This document shows positions 1 through 7,487 of a DNA stretch of 8,505 nt, piece by piece (the stretch's first letter is position 1; each line of letters begins with the position of its first letter). Location: NCBI GenBank assembly GCA_937927965.1, contig CALEZA010000108.1:1-8505 (forward strand), given 5' to 3'. Under the pieces are notes generated by a model, which saw only the letters and a list, made by a program, of their open reading frames with translations, did not search any database and was not told the origin of the DNA. The position numbers and the translations under genes are program-made. The DNA comes from an uncultured Candidatus Planktophila sp. Lineage in GTDB: Bacteria > Actinomycetota > Actinomycetes > Nanopelagicales > Nanopelagicaceae.

Positions 1-80
1 CCACGGACATAAACAAGAGTGTTTGCTGTTCCTAGGTCAACGGCCATATCGCGACCGATGAATGACAACTTGTTCGACAT
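1..80 (-). CDS. mreB: Rod shape-determining protein MreB, N-terminal fragment (3' part outside window)
   Basis: Bacterial actin homologue that polymerises under the inner membrane and guides lateral wall synthesis. Only 26 full codons are visible. The fragment reads MSNKLSFIGRDMAVDLGTAN followed by TLVYVR; the stretch DLGTANTLVY (residues 15-24) is the phosphate-1 loop of the actin/Hsp70 ATPase fold and is near-diagnostic for MreB. The ATG at 80-78 directly follows the ndk stop codon (TAA then ATG, no gap), so translation is probably coupled to ndk. A G-run (88-92) seven bases upstream is the only, weak, Shine-Dalgarno candidate. mreB after ndk is also the gene order in Streptomyces. The gene runs off the low-coordinate edge, so its length and the presence of mreC/mreD cannot be judged. 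Identification is confident despite the short fragment. Confidence 0.9.
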   Translation of the reverse strand, partial: MSNKLSFIGRDMAVDLGTANTLVYVR

Positions 81-506
81 TTACTTACCCCCAAAGAAGA
101 TTGCAATTTCACGCTGTGCAGATTCTGGAGAATCTGATCCGTGGACTAGATTTTGTGTGACTTTCGTACCTGCATCGCGGGCGAGATCGCCACGAATAGT
201 TCCTGGATCGGCAACAGTTGGATCTGTTGTTCCAGCGATATTGCGGAATCCTTCAATCACTCGATTGCCCTCAACAACAAGTGCAACGATTGGGCCAGAG
301 AGCATGAACTCAACTAGTGGCTCAAAGAATGGCTTGCCTTGATGTTCGGCATAGTGCTGCTCGAGTAGAGCGCGATCTGCCTGCAACATGCGAAGTTGAG
401 TGATTGTGTATCCCTTGCGTTCGATGCGAGCGATGATTTCGCCGACCAAACCACGAGCTACGCCATCTGGCTTAACGAGGACAAGTGTCTTTTCTGAAGT
501 ACTCAC
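81..506 (-). CDS. ndk: Nucleoside diphosphate kinase
   Basis: Cytosolic enzyme that moves the gamma-phosphate of ATP to nucleoside diphosphates through a phosphohistidine intermediate, balancing NTP and dNTP pools. The 141-residue product has full family length. The catalytic histidine is His122 in the signature NLVHGSDS (119-126). Other expected nucleotide-binding residues are present: Lys12 in LVKPDG, Tyr52, Arg88, Thr94, Arg105 and Asn119. The start is GTG (506-504); it gives the standard N-terminus leading into [10 protein letters not shown]. No Shine-Dalgarno sequence precedes it. Instead a TAGAAT hexamer ends six bases upstream, suggesting a leaderless transcript. The gene follows the DUF4233 gene by 19 bases and its stop touches the mreB start. 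Gene order folC-DUF4233-ndk is typical of actinobacteria. Confidence 0.97.
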   Translation of the reverse strand: MSTSEKTLVLVKPDGVARGLVGEIIARIERKGYTITQLRMLQADRALLEQHYAEHQGKPFFEPLVEFMLSGPIVALVVEGNRVIEGFRNIAGTTDPTVADPGTIRGDLARDAGTKVTQNLVHGSDSPESAQREIAIFFGGK

Positions 507-512
507 CCTGCC

Positions 513-518
513 ATTCTA
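513..518 (-). promoter_or_regulatory. Putative -10 element for leaderless ndk
   Basis: On the minus strand TAGAAT is followed by exactly six bases (GGCAGG) and then the GTG start of ndk. This matches the actinobacterial -10 consensus TANNNT placed so that transcription would begin at the first base of the start codon. No purine-rich ribosome site of normal spacing is present in the 19-base gap. No convincing -35 hexamer is seen. Inferred from position only. Confidence 0.5.
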
Positions 519-525
519 TTGGGAG

Positions 526-864
526 TTAGGACTCCTCAGCGACACGGCCTTCTGCCAGTAGAGCAGCCCGAGCTGCCTCCCCTTTTCGCCCCACAATGAT
601 GGCTGCCACCCATAAACCCGCAAAGAGGATGGCTAAAGGAGCCAAAGCAGGCACGACCACCGCATAGCCGATCATCAAGAGTTGAAGGATGGAGCCTGTA
701 ATCCAGCCTGCCTTCTTCTTGAGTAGCCCAGGGGTGAGAAGCATGAGAATGGCAATTACTGCTCCTGCAATAAGTGTTGAAGTCTCATGATCTTTTGCAA
801 TCAACATGGCAAAGCCCATGATGAAAAATTCCATGACAAGAACTGCAGATCCTAAAACTCTCAT
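526..864 (-). CDS. DUF4233-type small integral membrane protein, function unknown
   Basis: A 112-residue hydrophobic protein with four likely membrane helices (about residues 4-23, 30-48, 54-71 and 73-92) and a short charged, alanine-rich C-terminal tail. The GWITGSILQ segment (53-61) between helices resembles the GWxxGxxLQ pattern I associate with the DUF4233 family. The gene lies between folC and ndk, where actinobacteria such as Mycobacterium carry a DUF4233 gene. The ATG overlaps the folC stop by four bases (ATGA), with an AAGGA Shine-Dalgarno sequence nine bases upstream inside folC, so the start is well supported and expression is coupled to folC. No catalytic motif is visible. The biochemical role is unknown; any link to folate or cell-envelope metabolism would be a guess from location. 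Confidence 0.85.
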   Translation of the reverse strand: MRVLGSAVLVMEFFIMGFAMLIAKDHETSTLIAGAVIAILMLLTPGLLKKKAGWITGSILQLLMIGYAVVVPALAPLAILFAGLWVAAIIVGRKGEAARAALLAEGRVAEES

Positions 865-2222
865 GCTTGTGCTTCCTTTGAAAAATGTCGACGCACAATT
901 GTGCGAGCCTCACCTGCTGTAACAACAGATCCCGAAATCAAAATTCCAATAGTTTCATCACTGAGAGGTCTGACTGAATCTTTCAGTGCTTTTTCAATTG
1001 CAATAGGAAGACTATCTGCAGTGAAGACGCGATCTGCTCCAAAAACCCGAGTTGCAATCGCTTCAACATCTGACACAGACATAGAACGAGTTGAAGAATT
1101 ACAAGTCACAATAATCTGATTCATTACCTTTTCAAGTTCGATGAGAGCTCCCTCAACATCCTTATCTGCCATCGCAGCAAAGACACCGATTATTTCATCG
1201 AATGTGAACTCAGATTCAATAGTGTCGGCAAGTGCTTTAGCGCCATGAGGATTATGAGCTGCATCAATAATTACTGTTGGGTCGCGGTGCAGAACTTCGC
1301 AGCGGCCAGGTGACTTCACTTGAGCAAATCCCTCAAGGACTGCCTCATAATCTAGCTCTTGGTCACCAAAGAAGGCTTCGACTGCTACTAATGCAGCTGC
1401 CGCATTAGATGCTTGGTGCTTTCCGTGAAGTGGCAAGAAGATGTCCTCATAGCGATCTTTCGGTGTGCGAATTGTGAGGAGCTGTCCACCCACTGCAACA
1501 CTTCGACTCTCAACTTCGTACTCAACGCCTTCTCGTGCAACATCTGCACCCATATCAGCTGCCTTCTTCAACAACTCCACAGCTGCTTCAGGCTCCTGCT
1601 GAGCAAGCACCACATACCCAGACTCTTTAATAATTCCTGCTTTAGTCTTAGCAATCTCGCCAAGTGTTGACCCTAAATACTCCATGTGATCGAGTGCGAT
1701 AGGCATAATCACTGAGACATCGGCATCCACAACATTTGTGGCATCCCACTCCCCTCCCATGCCAACTTCAATCACGCCCACATCAATTGGGTGCTCGGCA
1801 AAAGCCGCAAAAGCCAGCGCTGTAATTGCTTCGAAGAAGGAGATGGGGTTATCGAATTTGCTATCAATAAAATCTAAATAGGCAGCAATATCGTTATAGG
1901 AAAAGATCAGGGCCTTGGGATCAATAGGATGACCATTGATGGATATTCTCTCAAGATAGCTCTCCAGGTGTGGAGAAGTGAAGCGTCCTGTGCGAAGTCC
2001 CATTTCAAACAGGAGCGAGTCAATCATCCGTGATGTGGTGGTCTTGCCGTTGGTTCCACCAATATGAATCGTTGGATAGGAAAGTTGTGGAGAACCTAAG
2101 ACATCAACGAGTGCTGCGATGCGCTCTAAAGTGGGAGCGATGCGAGTCTCAGGCCAGCGCTTGAGAAGCGCCTGCTCAATCGCGTCGATGCGCTCCTGAT
2201 CTTCAGGTGAAACGGTGCTCAT
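861..2222 (-). CDS. folC: Bifunctional folylpolyglutamate synthase / dihydrofolate synthase
   Basis: Mur-ligase-family ATP-dependent enzyme that adds glutamate to dihydropteroate and then builds polyglutamate tails on folates, retaining them in the cytosol. The 453-residue product shows the family motifs in order: P-loop GGTNGKTTTS (55-64), FTSPHL (81-86) with ERI shortly after, EVGMGG followed by WDATN (152-163), LDH (177-179), the AKTKAGIIK segment (191-199) whose Lys194 sits at the position of the usual carbamylated lysine, GRCEV (306-310), and DAAHNPHG (320-327) of the C-terminal glutamate-ligase domain. Length and motifs indicate an intact enzyme. One gene probably serves both activities, though the sequence alone does not prove bifunctionality. 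The ATG overlaps the valS stop by one base (TAATG) and no strong Shine-Dalgarno sequence is visible, so translation likely depends on coupling to valS. It overlaps the DUF4233 gene by four bases downstream. Confidence 0.96.
   Translation of the reverse strand: MSTVSPEDQERIDAIEQALLKRWPETRIAPTLERIAALVDVLGSPQLSYPTIHIGGTNGKTTTSRMIDSLLFEMGLRTGRFTSPHLESYLERISINGHPIDPKALIFSYNDIAAYLDFIDSKFDNPISFFEAITALAFAAFAEHPIDVGVIEVGMGGEWDATNVVDADVSVIMPIALDHMEYLGSTLGEIAKTKAGIIKESGYVVLAQQEPEAAVELLKKAADMGADVAREGVEYEVESRSVAVGGQLLTIRTPKDRYEDIFLPLHGKHQASNAAAALVAVEAFFGDQELDYEAVLEGFAQVKSPGRCEVLHRDPTVIIDAAHNPHGAKALADTIESEFTFDEIIGVFAAMADKDVEGALIELEKVMNQIIVTCNSSTRSMSVSDVEAIATRVFGADRVFTADSLPIAIEKALKDSVRPLSDETIGILISGSVVTAGEARTIVRRHFSKEAQA
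874..878 (-). promoter_or_regulatory. Shine-Dalgarno site for the DUF4233 gene
   Basis: AAGGA on the minus strand lies nine bases before the ATG at 864. It is inside the end of folC. Together with the ATGA overlap it fixes the start and indicates reinitiation or coupled translation. Confidence 0.6.
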
Positions 2223-4795
2223 TACTTGAGTGCAGCCAACTGCGCCGTGATTCGTTCGATATCAGCCTTTGTTACAGCTTCTCTCTCACGAATCTCTTTC
2301 ACAACGCTCTCTGGAGCTTTCGCCATGAAACCTTCATTATTGAGTTTAACCTCAGCAGTTGCTAAATCTTTCTTTGCAGCCGCTAAATCTTTCTCAAGAC
2401 GGGTGCGCTCTGCTGCAACATCAACAGCTCCTGAAAGATCGAGTTCGCACTTAATAGCACCGATTTCAACTGATGCACTCGGTGTGAATTCACCTAATTC
2501 GAGTTTGAGAAGAAACGCCATAGCGGATGCATACTCAGCAACATCTGCAGGTGCAATAAAGCGACCAGGAATCTTCTGGCTTGGCTTCACACCTTGGTCA
2601 TTGCGGAATCGTCTCACCTCAGTAATAACGCGCTGCAATTGTGCAACTGTTGACTCAGATTCTTTATCAACATGCGAAGCGTGAGAAAGAGGCCACACTG
2701 CGGTCATCAAAGTCTGGCCTCCTGTGAAGGTGGTCCAGAGCTCTTCTGTAATAAACGGCATGACTGGATGGAGAAGACGGAAAAGTTGATCTAAAACATG
2801 ACCTAACACCCTCTGTGTTGATGCAGCGATTCCTGAAGCAAATGCCTCCTTGGATAGCTCTAGATACCAGTCACAGAGGTCATCCCAGGCAAAGTGATAA
2901 ATAACTTCACTGGCGCGAGCAAACTCATATGTGGAGAGAAGCTCGCTGTATTCAGCTGTGGTTTCAGCTAAACGAGAAAGAATCCACTTATCAATTGCAT
3001 TCAGTGATGAGAGCTCGGGAAGCTCTCCTTCTACTGTTGCACCATTCATCATCGCAAAGCGAGTTGCATTCCATAGCTTGGTAGCAAAGTTACGAGATCC
3101 AGCGACCCAATCTTCTGCAAGAGCTTGATCCTTTCCAGGATTTGCTCCTCTTGCCAAAGTAAAGCGAAGTGCATCGGCACCGTATTTATCAATGAACTCA
3201 AGTGGGTCCACAACATTGCCGCGAGATTTAGACATCTTCTTGCCGAATTGGTCGCGCACAAGTCCATGGAGAACAATTGTTCCAAATGGAGGTACTCCAT
3301 CCATCGCGAAGAGACCAAAGAGCATCATGCGAGCAACCCAGAAGAAGAGAATGTCATAACCTGTGACAAGCACACTTGTCGGATAGAACTTCTTCAAATC
3401 ATCTGTGTTATTTGGCCAACCGAGCGTTGAGAATGGCCAGAGCGCAGAAGAGAACCATGTGTCGAGAACATCAGGATCTTGCTCATAACCAGCTGGTGCA
3501 CTCTCGCCTGGTCCAACAACGACAACCTCTCCATTTGGTCCATACCAAACAGGGATTCGATGACCCCACCAGAGCTGGCGTGAAATACACCAGTCATGCA
3601 TGTTGTCGATCCAATCAAAGTAACGAGGAGCAAGTTCTGCTGGTTCAATAACTACGCGTCCATCACGAACAGCATCTCCTGCTGCCTTTGCAAGTGGTGC
3701 AACCTTTACAAACCACTGCTTTGAAAGGCGAGGTTCAACTGTTGTATCGCACCGTGAGCAATGGCCAACCGCGTGAATATATGGACGCTTCTCAGCGACA
3801 ATGCGACCTTCTGCGCGGAGAGCATCAACAACAGCCTTGCGTGCTTCATAGCGATCCATGCCATCGAATGCACTTTTGGTGTTGATTACCTTGGCATCTG
3901 CATCAAGAATCACAATATTGGCGAGTGAATGACGCAATCCAATCTCAAAGTCATTTGGATCATGAGCAGGTGTCACCTTCACGGCGCCAGTTCCAAATGC
4001 TGGATCCACATGAGAATCAGCAACCACGGGAATCTCACGATTGATGAGAGGAACAGTGACAGTTTTGCCAATCATGTGTGAATATCGTTCATCATCTGGA
4101 TGAACTGCAACTGCTGTGTCACCGAGCATCGTCTCAGCACGAGTGGTGGCAACAATAATCTCAGAGCCACCTGAGCCATACTTGATGGAGACCAACTCTC
4201 CTTCATCATCGCTATGCTCAACTTCAATATCAGAAAGTGCTGTGAGGCAACGAGGGCACCAGTTAATAATTCGCTCTGCGCGATAAATCAATTCTGCGTC
4301 ATAGAGCTTCTTAAAAATAGTTAGAACTGCCTGAGAAAGAATGGCATCCATAGTAAATGCCTCGCGAGACCAATCGACTGAATCTCCAAGGCGCTTCATC
4401 TGGCCAAGAATCTGTCCACCAGATTCTGCCTTCCACTCCCACACCTTCTTAACAAACTCTTCACGACCTAAGTCATGTCGAGTAAGACCTTGAGCTGCTA
4501 ACTGCTTCTCAACAACATTTTGTGTTGCAATACCTGCGTGATCCATTCCTGGCAACCAGAGAGCTTCATACCCCTGCATGCGCTTCATTCGAGTCAAACA
4601 ATCTTGAAGAGTCTGATCAAGTGCATGCCCAATGTGGAGATTTCCAGTCACATTGGGAGGAGGGATAACGATTGTGAACGGCTCTTTAGGAGATGAAGAA
4701 TCTGCTGTGAAGTAACCCGATTCAACCCAGTGAGAATAGAGGCGTGCCTCAATATCTGCTGGGGTAAAGGATGGAGCGAGTTCGCGCTTCGTCAT
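2222..4795 (-). CDS. valS: Valyl-tRNA synthetase (class I)
   Basis: Charges tRNA-Val with valine in the cytosol and hydrolyses mischarged Thr-tRNA. The 857-residue product is of normal bacterial length. The class I catalytic signatures are intact: HIGH at 54-57 in the context [13 protein letters not shown], and KMSKS at 520-524. The editing (CP1) domain lies between about 190 and 335 and includes the conserved [18 protein letters not shown] stretch (216-233) and [10 protein letters not shown] (277-286). Two CxxC pairs, WCPRC (Cys180/183) and CSRC (Cys346/349), are probable zinc ligands. The anticodon-binding helical domain follows from about 600, and the last ~65 residues form a charged coiled coil typical of the ValRS tRNA-binding arm. 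It starts 22 bases after clpX. There is no Shine-Dalgarno sequence, but TAGACT ends six bases before the ATG, suggesting a leaderless transcript. Its stop overlaps the folC start (TAATG), so valS probably opens a valS-folC-DUF4233 unit. I see no T-box or other leader, and there is no room for one. Confidence 0.98.
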   Translation of the reverse strand: MTKRELAPSFTPADIEARLYSHWVESGYFTADSSSPKEPFTIVIPPPNVTGNLHIGHALDQTLQDCLTRMKRMQGYEALWLPGMDHAGIATQNVVEKQLAAQGLTRHDLGREEFVKKVWEWKAESGGQILGQMKRLGDSVDWSREAFTMDAILSQAVLTIFKKLYDAELIYRAERIINWCPRCLTALSDIEVEHSDDEGELVSIKYGSGGSEIIVATTRAETMLGDTAVAVHPDDERYSHMIGKTVTVPLINREIPVVADSHVDPAFGTGAVKVTPAHDPNDFEIGLRHSLANIVILDADAKVINTKSAFDGMDRYEARKAVVDALRAEGRIVAEKRPYIHAVGHCSRCDTTVEPRLSKQWFVKVAPLAKAAGDAVRDGRVVIEPAELAPRYFDWIDNMHDWCISRQLWWGHRIPVWYGPNGEVVVVGPGESAPAGYEQDPDVLDTWFSSALWPFSTLGWPNNTDDLKKFYPTSVLVTGYDILFFWVARMMLFGLFAMDGVPPFGTIVLHGLVRDQFGKKMSKSRGNVVDPLEFIDKYGADALRFTLARGANPGKDQALAEDWVAGSRNFATKLWNATRFAMMNGATVEGELPELSSLNAIDKWILSRLAETTAEYSELLSTYEFARASEVIYHFAWDDLCDWYLELSKEAFASGIAASTQRVLGHVLDQLFRLLHPVMPFITEELWTTFTGGQTLMTAVWPLSHASHVDKESESTVAQLQRVITEVRRFRNDQGVKPSQKIPGRFIAPADVAEYASAMAFLLKLELGEFTPSASVEIGAIKCELDLSGAVDVAAERTRLEKDLAAAKKDLATAEVKLNNEGFMAKAPESVVKEIREREAVTKADIERITAQLAALK

Positions 4796-4801
4796 GAGCG
4801 C

Positions 4802-4807
4802 AGTCTA
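4802..4807 (-). promoter_or_regulatory. Putative -10 element for leaderless valS
   Basis: Minus-strand TAGACT is followed by GCGCTC (six bases) and the valS ATG. It fits the TANNNT consensus at -12 to -7 if transcription starts on the A of ATG. The 22-base gap has no Shine-Dalgarno sequence. The upstream -35 region, which overlaps the end of clpX, shows no TTGACA-like hexamer, and no extended TGn motif is in register. Confidence 0.5.
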
Positions 4808-4817
4808 CAGTGACTTT

Positions 4818-6113
4818 TTACGCGCTCTTCTCTTCAGAGTTCTTCTCACGGCGTGCACGCTTTGGAATATCGCCTGTGCGCTCCACCAATGTAGCTGGAG
4901 CACCAGATTCAATGCATGCCTTCTCAATGACGACCTTGCCAATATCGGTGCGGCTTGGAACCTCATACATCACACCCAACAGGATAGATTCCATAATCGC
5001 ACGAAGACCGCGTGCTCCTGTGCCACGAGCAAGAGCGAGATCTGCAATCGCATCAAGGGCATCGGTTGTAAATTCCAAGTTCACATCATCAAGGTTGAAG
5101 AGCTTCTGATACTGCTTCACAAGTGCGTTCTTTGGCTCTGTCAAAATCTGCATAAGTGCTGGCTTATCCAAATTCTCCACAGAAGTAAGAACTGGAAGGC
5201 GACCAATAAACTCTGGAATCATTCCAAACTTAAGAAGATCTTCTGGCATCACATCACCAAAGATGTCCTTCGTATTTCGCTCTGATGGAGCAGAAATTTC
5301 AGCATTGAATCCAACACCTGAAGTTCCTGTGCGAGCTTCAATAATTTTGTCGAGACCTGCGAATGCACCACCGACGATAAAGAGAACATTGGTTGTGTCG
5401 ATCTGGATGAACTCTTGATGTGGGTGCTTGCGACCACCTTGAGGTGGGACAGATGCAACTGTTCCTTCAATAATCTTTAGCAGTGCCTGCTGAACACCTT
5501 CACCTGAAACATCTCTTGTAATAGATGGGTTCTCAGCTTTGCGAGCAACCTTATCGATTTCATCGATGTAGATAATTCCAGTCTCAGCCTTCTTCACATC
5601 ATAATCTGCAGCTTGCAGAAGCTTGAGAAGAATATTTTCAACATCTTCTCCCACATATCCAGCCTCTGTGAGTGCAGTTGCATCTGCAATTGCAAACGGA
5701 ACATTGAGCATGCGTGCAAGAGTTTGTGCCATAAGAGTCTTGCCGCATCCAGTTGGACCAAGAAGAAGGATGTTTGACTTTGCGAGTTCAATTCCATCTT
5801 CACCGCGTGATGCGCCTGTTTGAACTCGCTTGTAGTGGTTATACACAGCGACAGAGAGAGACTTCTTTGCACGATCTTGACCAATTACATATTGATCGAG
5901 GAATTCAAAAATCTCCTGCGGCTTTGGTAGTTCTGAAAATCCAGATGAGCTCTGTTCAGTGAGTTCTTCAATAATGATTTCATTACAGAGATCGATGCAC
6001 TCATCACAAATATAAACGCCAGGACCTGCAATAAGCTTCTTTACCTGCTTCTGGGTCTTGCCGCAGAAGGAGCACTTCAAGAGGTCGTTAGCCTCGCCAA
6101 TTTTTGTGGACAT
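4818..6113 (-). CDS. clpX: ATP-dependent Clp protease ATP-binding subunit ClpX
   Basis: AAA+ unfoldase that recognises tagged or damaged proteins and threads them into the ClpP chamber. The 431-residue product is full length. Order of elements: four-cysteine zinc-binding domain (Cys14, 17, 36, 39), Walker A GPTGCGKT (119-126), pore-1 loop GYVG (152-155), Walker B IIYIDEID with Glu185, RKH pore loop (228-230), ClpP-docking loop GVGF (266-269), arginine finger in GRLP (Arg305), and sensor-2 GARGLR (366-371). The docking loop reads VGF rather than the textbook IGF. The ATG chosen gives the standard N-terminus leading to LLKCSFCGK. The gene lies 42 bases after the transporter gene and 22 bases before valS. 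No Shine-Dalgarno sequence precedes the ATG; a TATATT hexamer seven bases upstream suggests its own leaderless promoter. Its partner clpP genes are just upstream, beyond the transporter. Confidence 0.98.
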   Translation of the reverse strand: MSTKIGEANDLLKCSFCGKTQKQVKKLIAGPGVYICDECIDLCNEIIIEELTEQSSSGFSELPKPQEIFEFLDQYVIGQDRAKKSLSVAVYNHYKRVQTGASRGEDGIELAKSNILLLGPTGCGKTLMAQTLARMLNVPFAIADATALTEAGYVGEDVENILLKLLQAADYDVKKAETGIIYIDEIDKVARKAENPSITRDVSGEGVQQALLKIIEGTVASVPPQGGRKHPHQEFIQIDTTNVLFIVGGAFAGLDKIIEARTGTSGVGFNAEISAPSERNTKDIFGDVMPEDLLKFGMIPEFIGRLPVLTSVENLDKPALMQILTEPKNALVKQYQKLFNLDDVNLEFTTDALDAIADLALARGTGARGLRAIMESILLGVMYEVPSRTDIGKVVIEKACIESGAPATLVERTGDIPKRARREKNSEEKSA

Positions 6114-6120
6114 GGGTGTA

Positions 6121-6126
6121 AATATA
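6121..6126 (-). promoter_or_regulatory. Putative -10 element for leaderless clpX
   Basis: Minus-strand TATATT is followed by TACACCC (seven bases) and then the clpX ATG, in an A/T-rich part of the 42-base gap after the transporter gene. It matches TANNNT with spacing that places the start of transcription at or one base before the ATG. No purine-rich ribosome site is present between it and the ATG. No clear -35 hexamer is seen 16-18 bases upstream. Confidence 0.55.
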
Positions 6127-6155
6127 GTTTTTATTGGCCCACGATGTGTGGTGAA

Positions 6156-7454
6156 TTACGCCTGACTTTGTTCGCTCTTAGTGGAATCGTTCTGGGTGGA
6201 ATCGTTCTGGGTGGAATCGTCTTCAACTCTTCGACGAGGATCTCTCATCTCAGCCACACCAGGAACCAGAAGTACCAAATAACAAATCAATACATGGAAC
6301 ACGATGGCCCCCAGAAGGAATGTGCGCTCCCCCATCAGTGCAACAGCAGGTCCAACTAGCGCCATTCCGATGGGCATCAAGCCACCAGAGCCCACCATAT
6401 CGATGCTAAAGACACGACCTTGCATATCTTGAGGCACTTCTCGCTGCACTGAAGTGACCCAGTAGGCCTCCCATCCTCCAATTGATAGGCCTGCAATGAG
6501 ATAACCCACCACCACAACCGTTTCATTGATAGGAAAAGCTAGAACAAGAGGAGCAACCGCAAAGAGTGCCCACCATGAGATAGCAAGCAATCCAGGCTTC
6601 TTTGTCTTTAACTTGATTGCCACAATCGCACTAATCATTCCGCCCAAGCTAAATGCTGCAGCAGAGAGTGCAAAGACAGAGTCTGTGCCAAACTCTCGAC
6701 GAGTAATAACTGGTAACAAGACAGTTTCTGCGGCAACAATGACCATCAATTGAAAAGATGCCATCGCAATTGAGGCAGCAATCCATTTAATCTCCCAGAC
6801 CAACTTAAATCCTTCACGCAGTTCAAAGAGGAAGGTGGGTTTATCTTCAAGAATTTCTTGGCGCGGAGGTTCGTTGATGGTGAAAATCAATGAAGTTGCG
6901 ATGAGGAAGAAGATGCCGATAAATGCAAAGGTCCAATCTGCACCCACGATTGCGATTGATAGTCCACCAAGGCCTGGACCCACAATTGTTCCGACTTTGC
7001 CCACAATTCCCTTGGCAACATTTCCTTGAGGAAGTAGGTGATCAGGAAGAAGAGAAGGAACAATCGCAGAACCTGCTGGAGCTCCAAAGGAGTCGCCAAG
7101 ACCCATCAGAAATACGAGAACGCCCACTGCCCAGAGTGGAAGATCATTGGCAGAGACAATTAGTAAGACGATACACAATGCGGCACGGAATGAGTCAGCA
7201 CCAATCATGATCCACTTGCGTGGAAGGCGATCTGCCCAGACTCCGCCAATGAGCATAAAGATGGTTCCAGATAAGACTCTGGCAGCAAGGATTAAACCAA
7301 GAGCAGATGCATCGCCGCCATTATCAAGCACAGTCACAGCGAGTGCTATGGGAAAAGCAGATGATCCAAGAACGAAAATCAGACCTGAGATAAAGAAGTT
7401 TCTATAGCCCTTATAGGAAAAGAGAGAACCAGGTGCAAAGTACTTCTTTAACAT
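6156..7454 (-). CDS. Major facilitator superfamily transporter (MFS_3 / EntS-like exporter type), substrate unknown
   Basis: A 432-residue inner-membrane protein with about twelve hydrophobic helices in two blocks of six (roughly 18-195 and 225-398), separated by a charged cytoplasmic loop (about 195-223). The loop after helix 2 carries the MFS motif A form GGVWADRLPRK (70-80). The VPQDMQGRVFS segment (340-350) is the symmetry-related loop in the second half and resembles the VPxxxxGRV pattern of MFS_3/EntS-like exporters, which favours efflux over uptake. The C-terminal tail (from about 403) is hydrophilic and contains a DSTQN repeat, so it is probably disordered. The ATG lies 33 bases after clpP2 with only a weak ribosome site (GAGAG or AGG), so it may be read from the clpP transcript. 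It separates clpP2 from clpX, which are usually adjacent in actinobacteria. No substrate can be read from the sequence, and a role in proteolysis is not supported beyond location. Confidence 0.9.
   Translation of the reverse strand: MLKKYFAPGSLFSYKGYRNFFISGLIFVLGSSAFPIALAVTVLDNGGDASALGLILAARVLSGTIFMLIGGVWADRLPRKWIMIGADSFRAALCIVLLIVSANDLPLWAVGVLVFLMGLGDSFGAPAGSAIVPSLLPDHLLPQGNVAKGIVGKVGTIVGPGLGGLSIAIVGADWTFAFIGIFFLIATSLIFTINEPPRQEILEDKPTFLFELREGFKLVWEIKWIAASIAMASFQLMVIVAAETVLLPVITRREFGTDSVFALSAAAFSLGGMISAIVAIKLKTKKPGLLAISWWALFAVAPLVLAFPINETVVVVGYLIAGLSIGGWEAYWVTSVQREVPQDMQGRVFSIDMVGSGGLMPIGMALVGPAVALMGERTFLLGAIVFHVLICYLVLLVPGVAEMRDPRRRVEDDSTQNDSTQNDSTKSEQSQA
6181..6220. repeat. 15-bp in-frame tandem repeat in the transporter C-terminus
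   Basis: The plus-strand unit GTGGAATCGTTCTGG occurs perfectly twice (6181-6195 and 6196-6210), followed by its first ten bases (6211-6220). Being a multiple of three, it keeps frame and encodes DSTQN-DSTQN-DST (residues 413-425) in the polar tail. This looks like a slippage-type minisatellite. Confidence 0.85.
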
Positions 7455-7487
7455 TGCGACCTGGCTCTCTTTCTAGAACTAATGAAC

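Noticed and set aside
19..342. 107-codon plus-strand open frame over ndk and mreB
   Set aside because: Antisense to conserved NDK residues, including the active-site region; no start signals.
2226..2684. 152-codon plus-strand open frame opposite the valS 3' end
   Set aside because: Serine/alanine-rich shadow of the valS coiled-coil codons with no recognisable domain.
4794..5285. 163-codon open frame on the plus strand opposite clpX
   Set aside because: It is fully antisense to a gene with every expected ClpX motif, has a cysteine- and tryptophan-rich composition unlike a real protein, and shows no ribosome site.
6132..6148. Small hairpin CCAC-acatc-GTGG in the gap between the transporter and clpX
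   Set aside because: Only four base pairs and no T-run after it on the minus strand, so it is not a credible rho-independent terminator.
7471..7478. Palindrome TTCTAGAA between clpP2 and the transporter, considered as an operator
   Set aside because: Eight bases is too short to be meaningful, and it matches no operator I know for clp genes (ClgR, HspR, CtsR, CIRCE).
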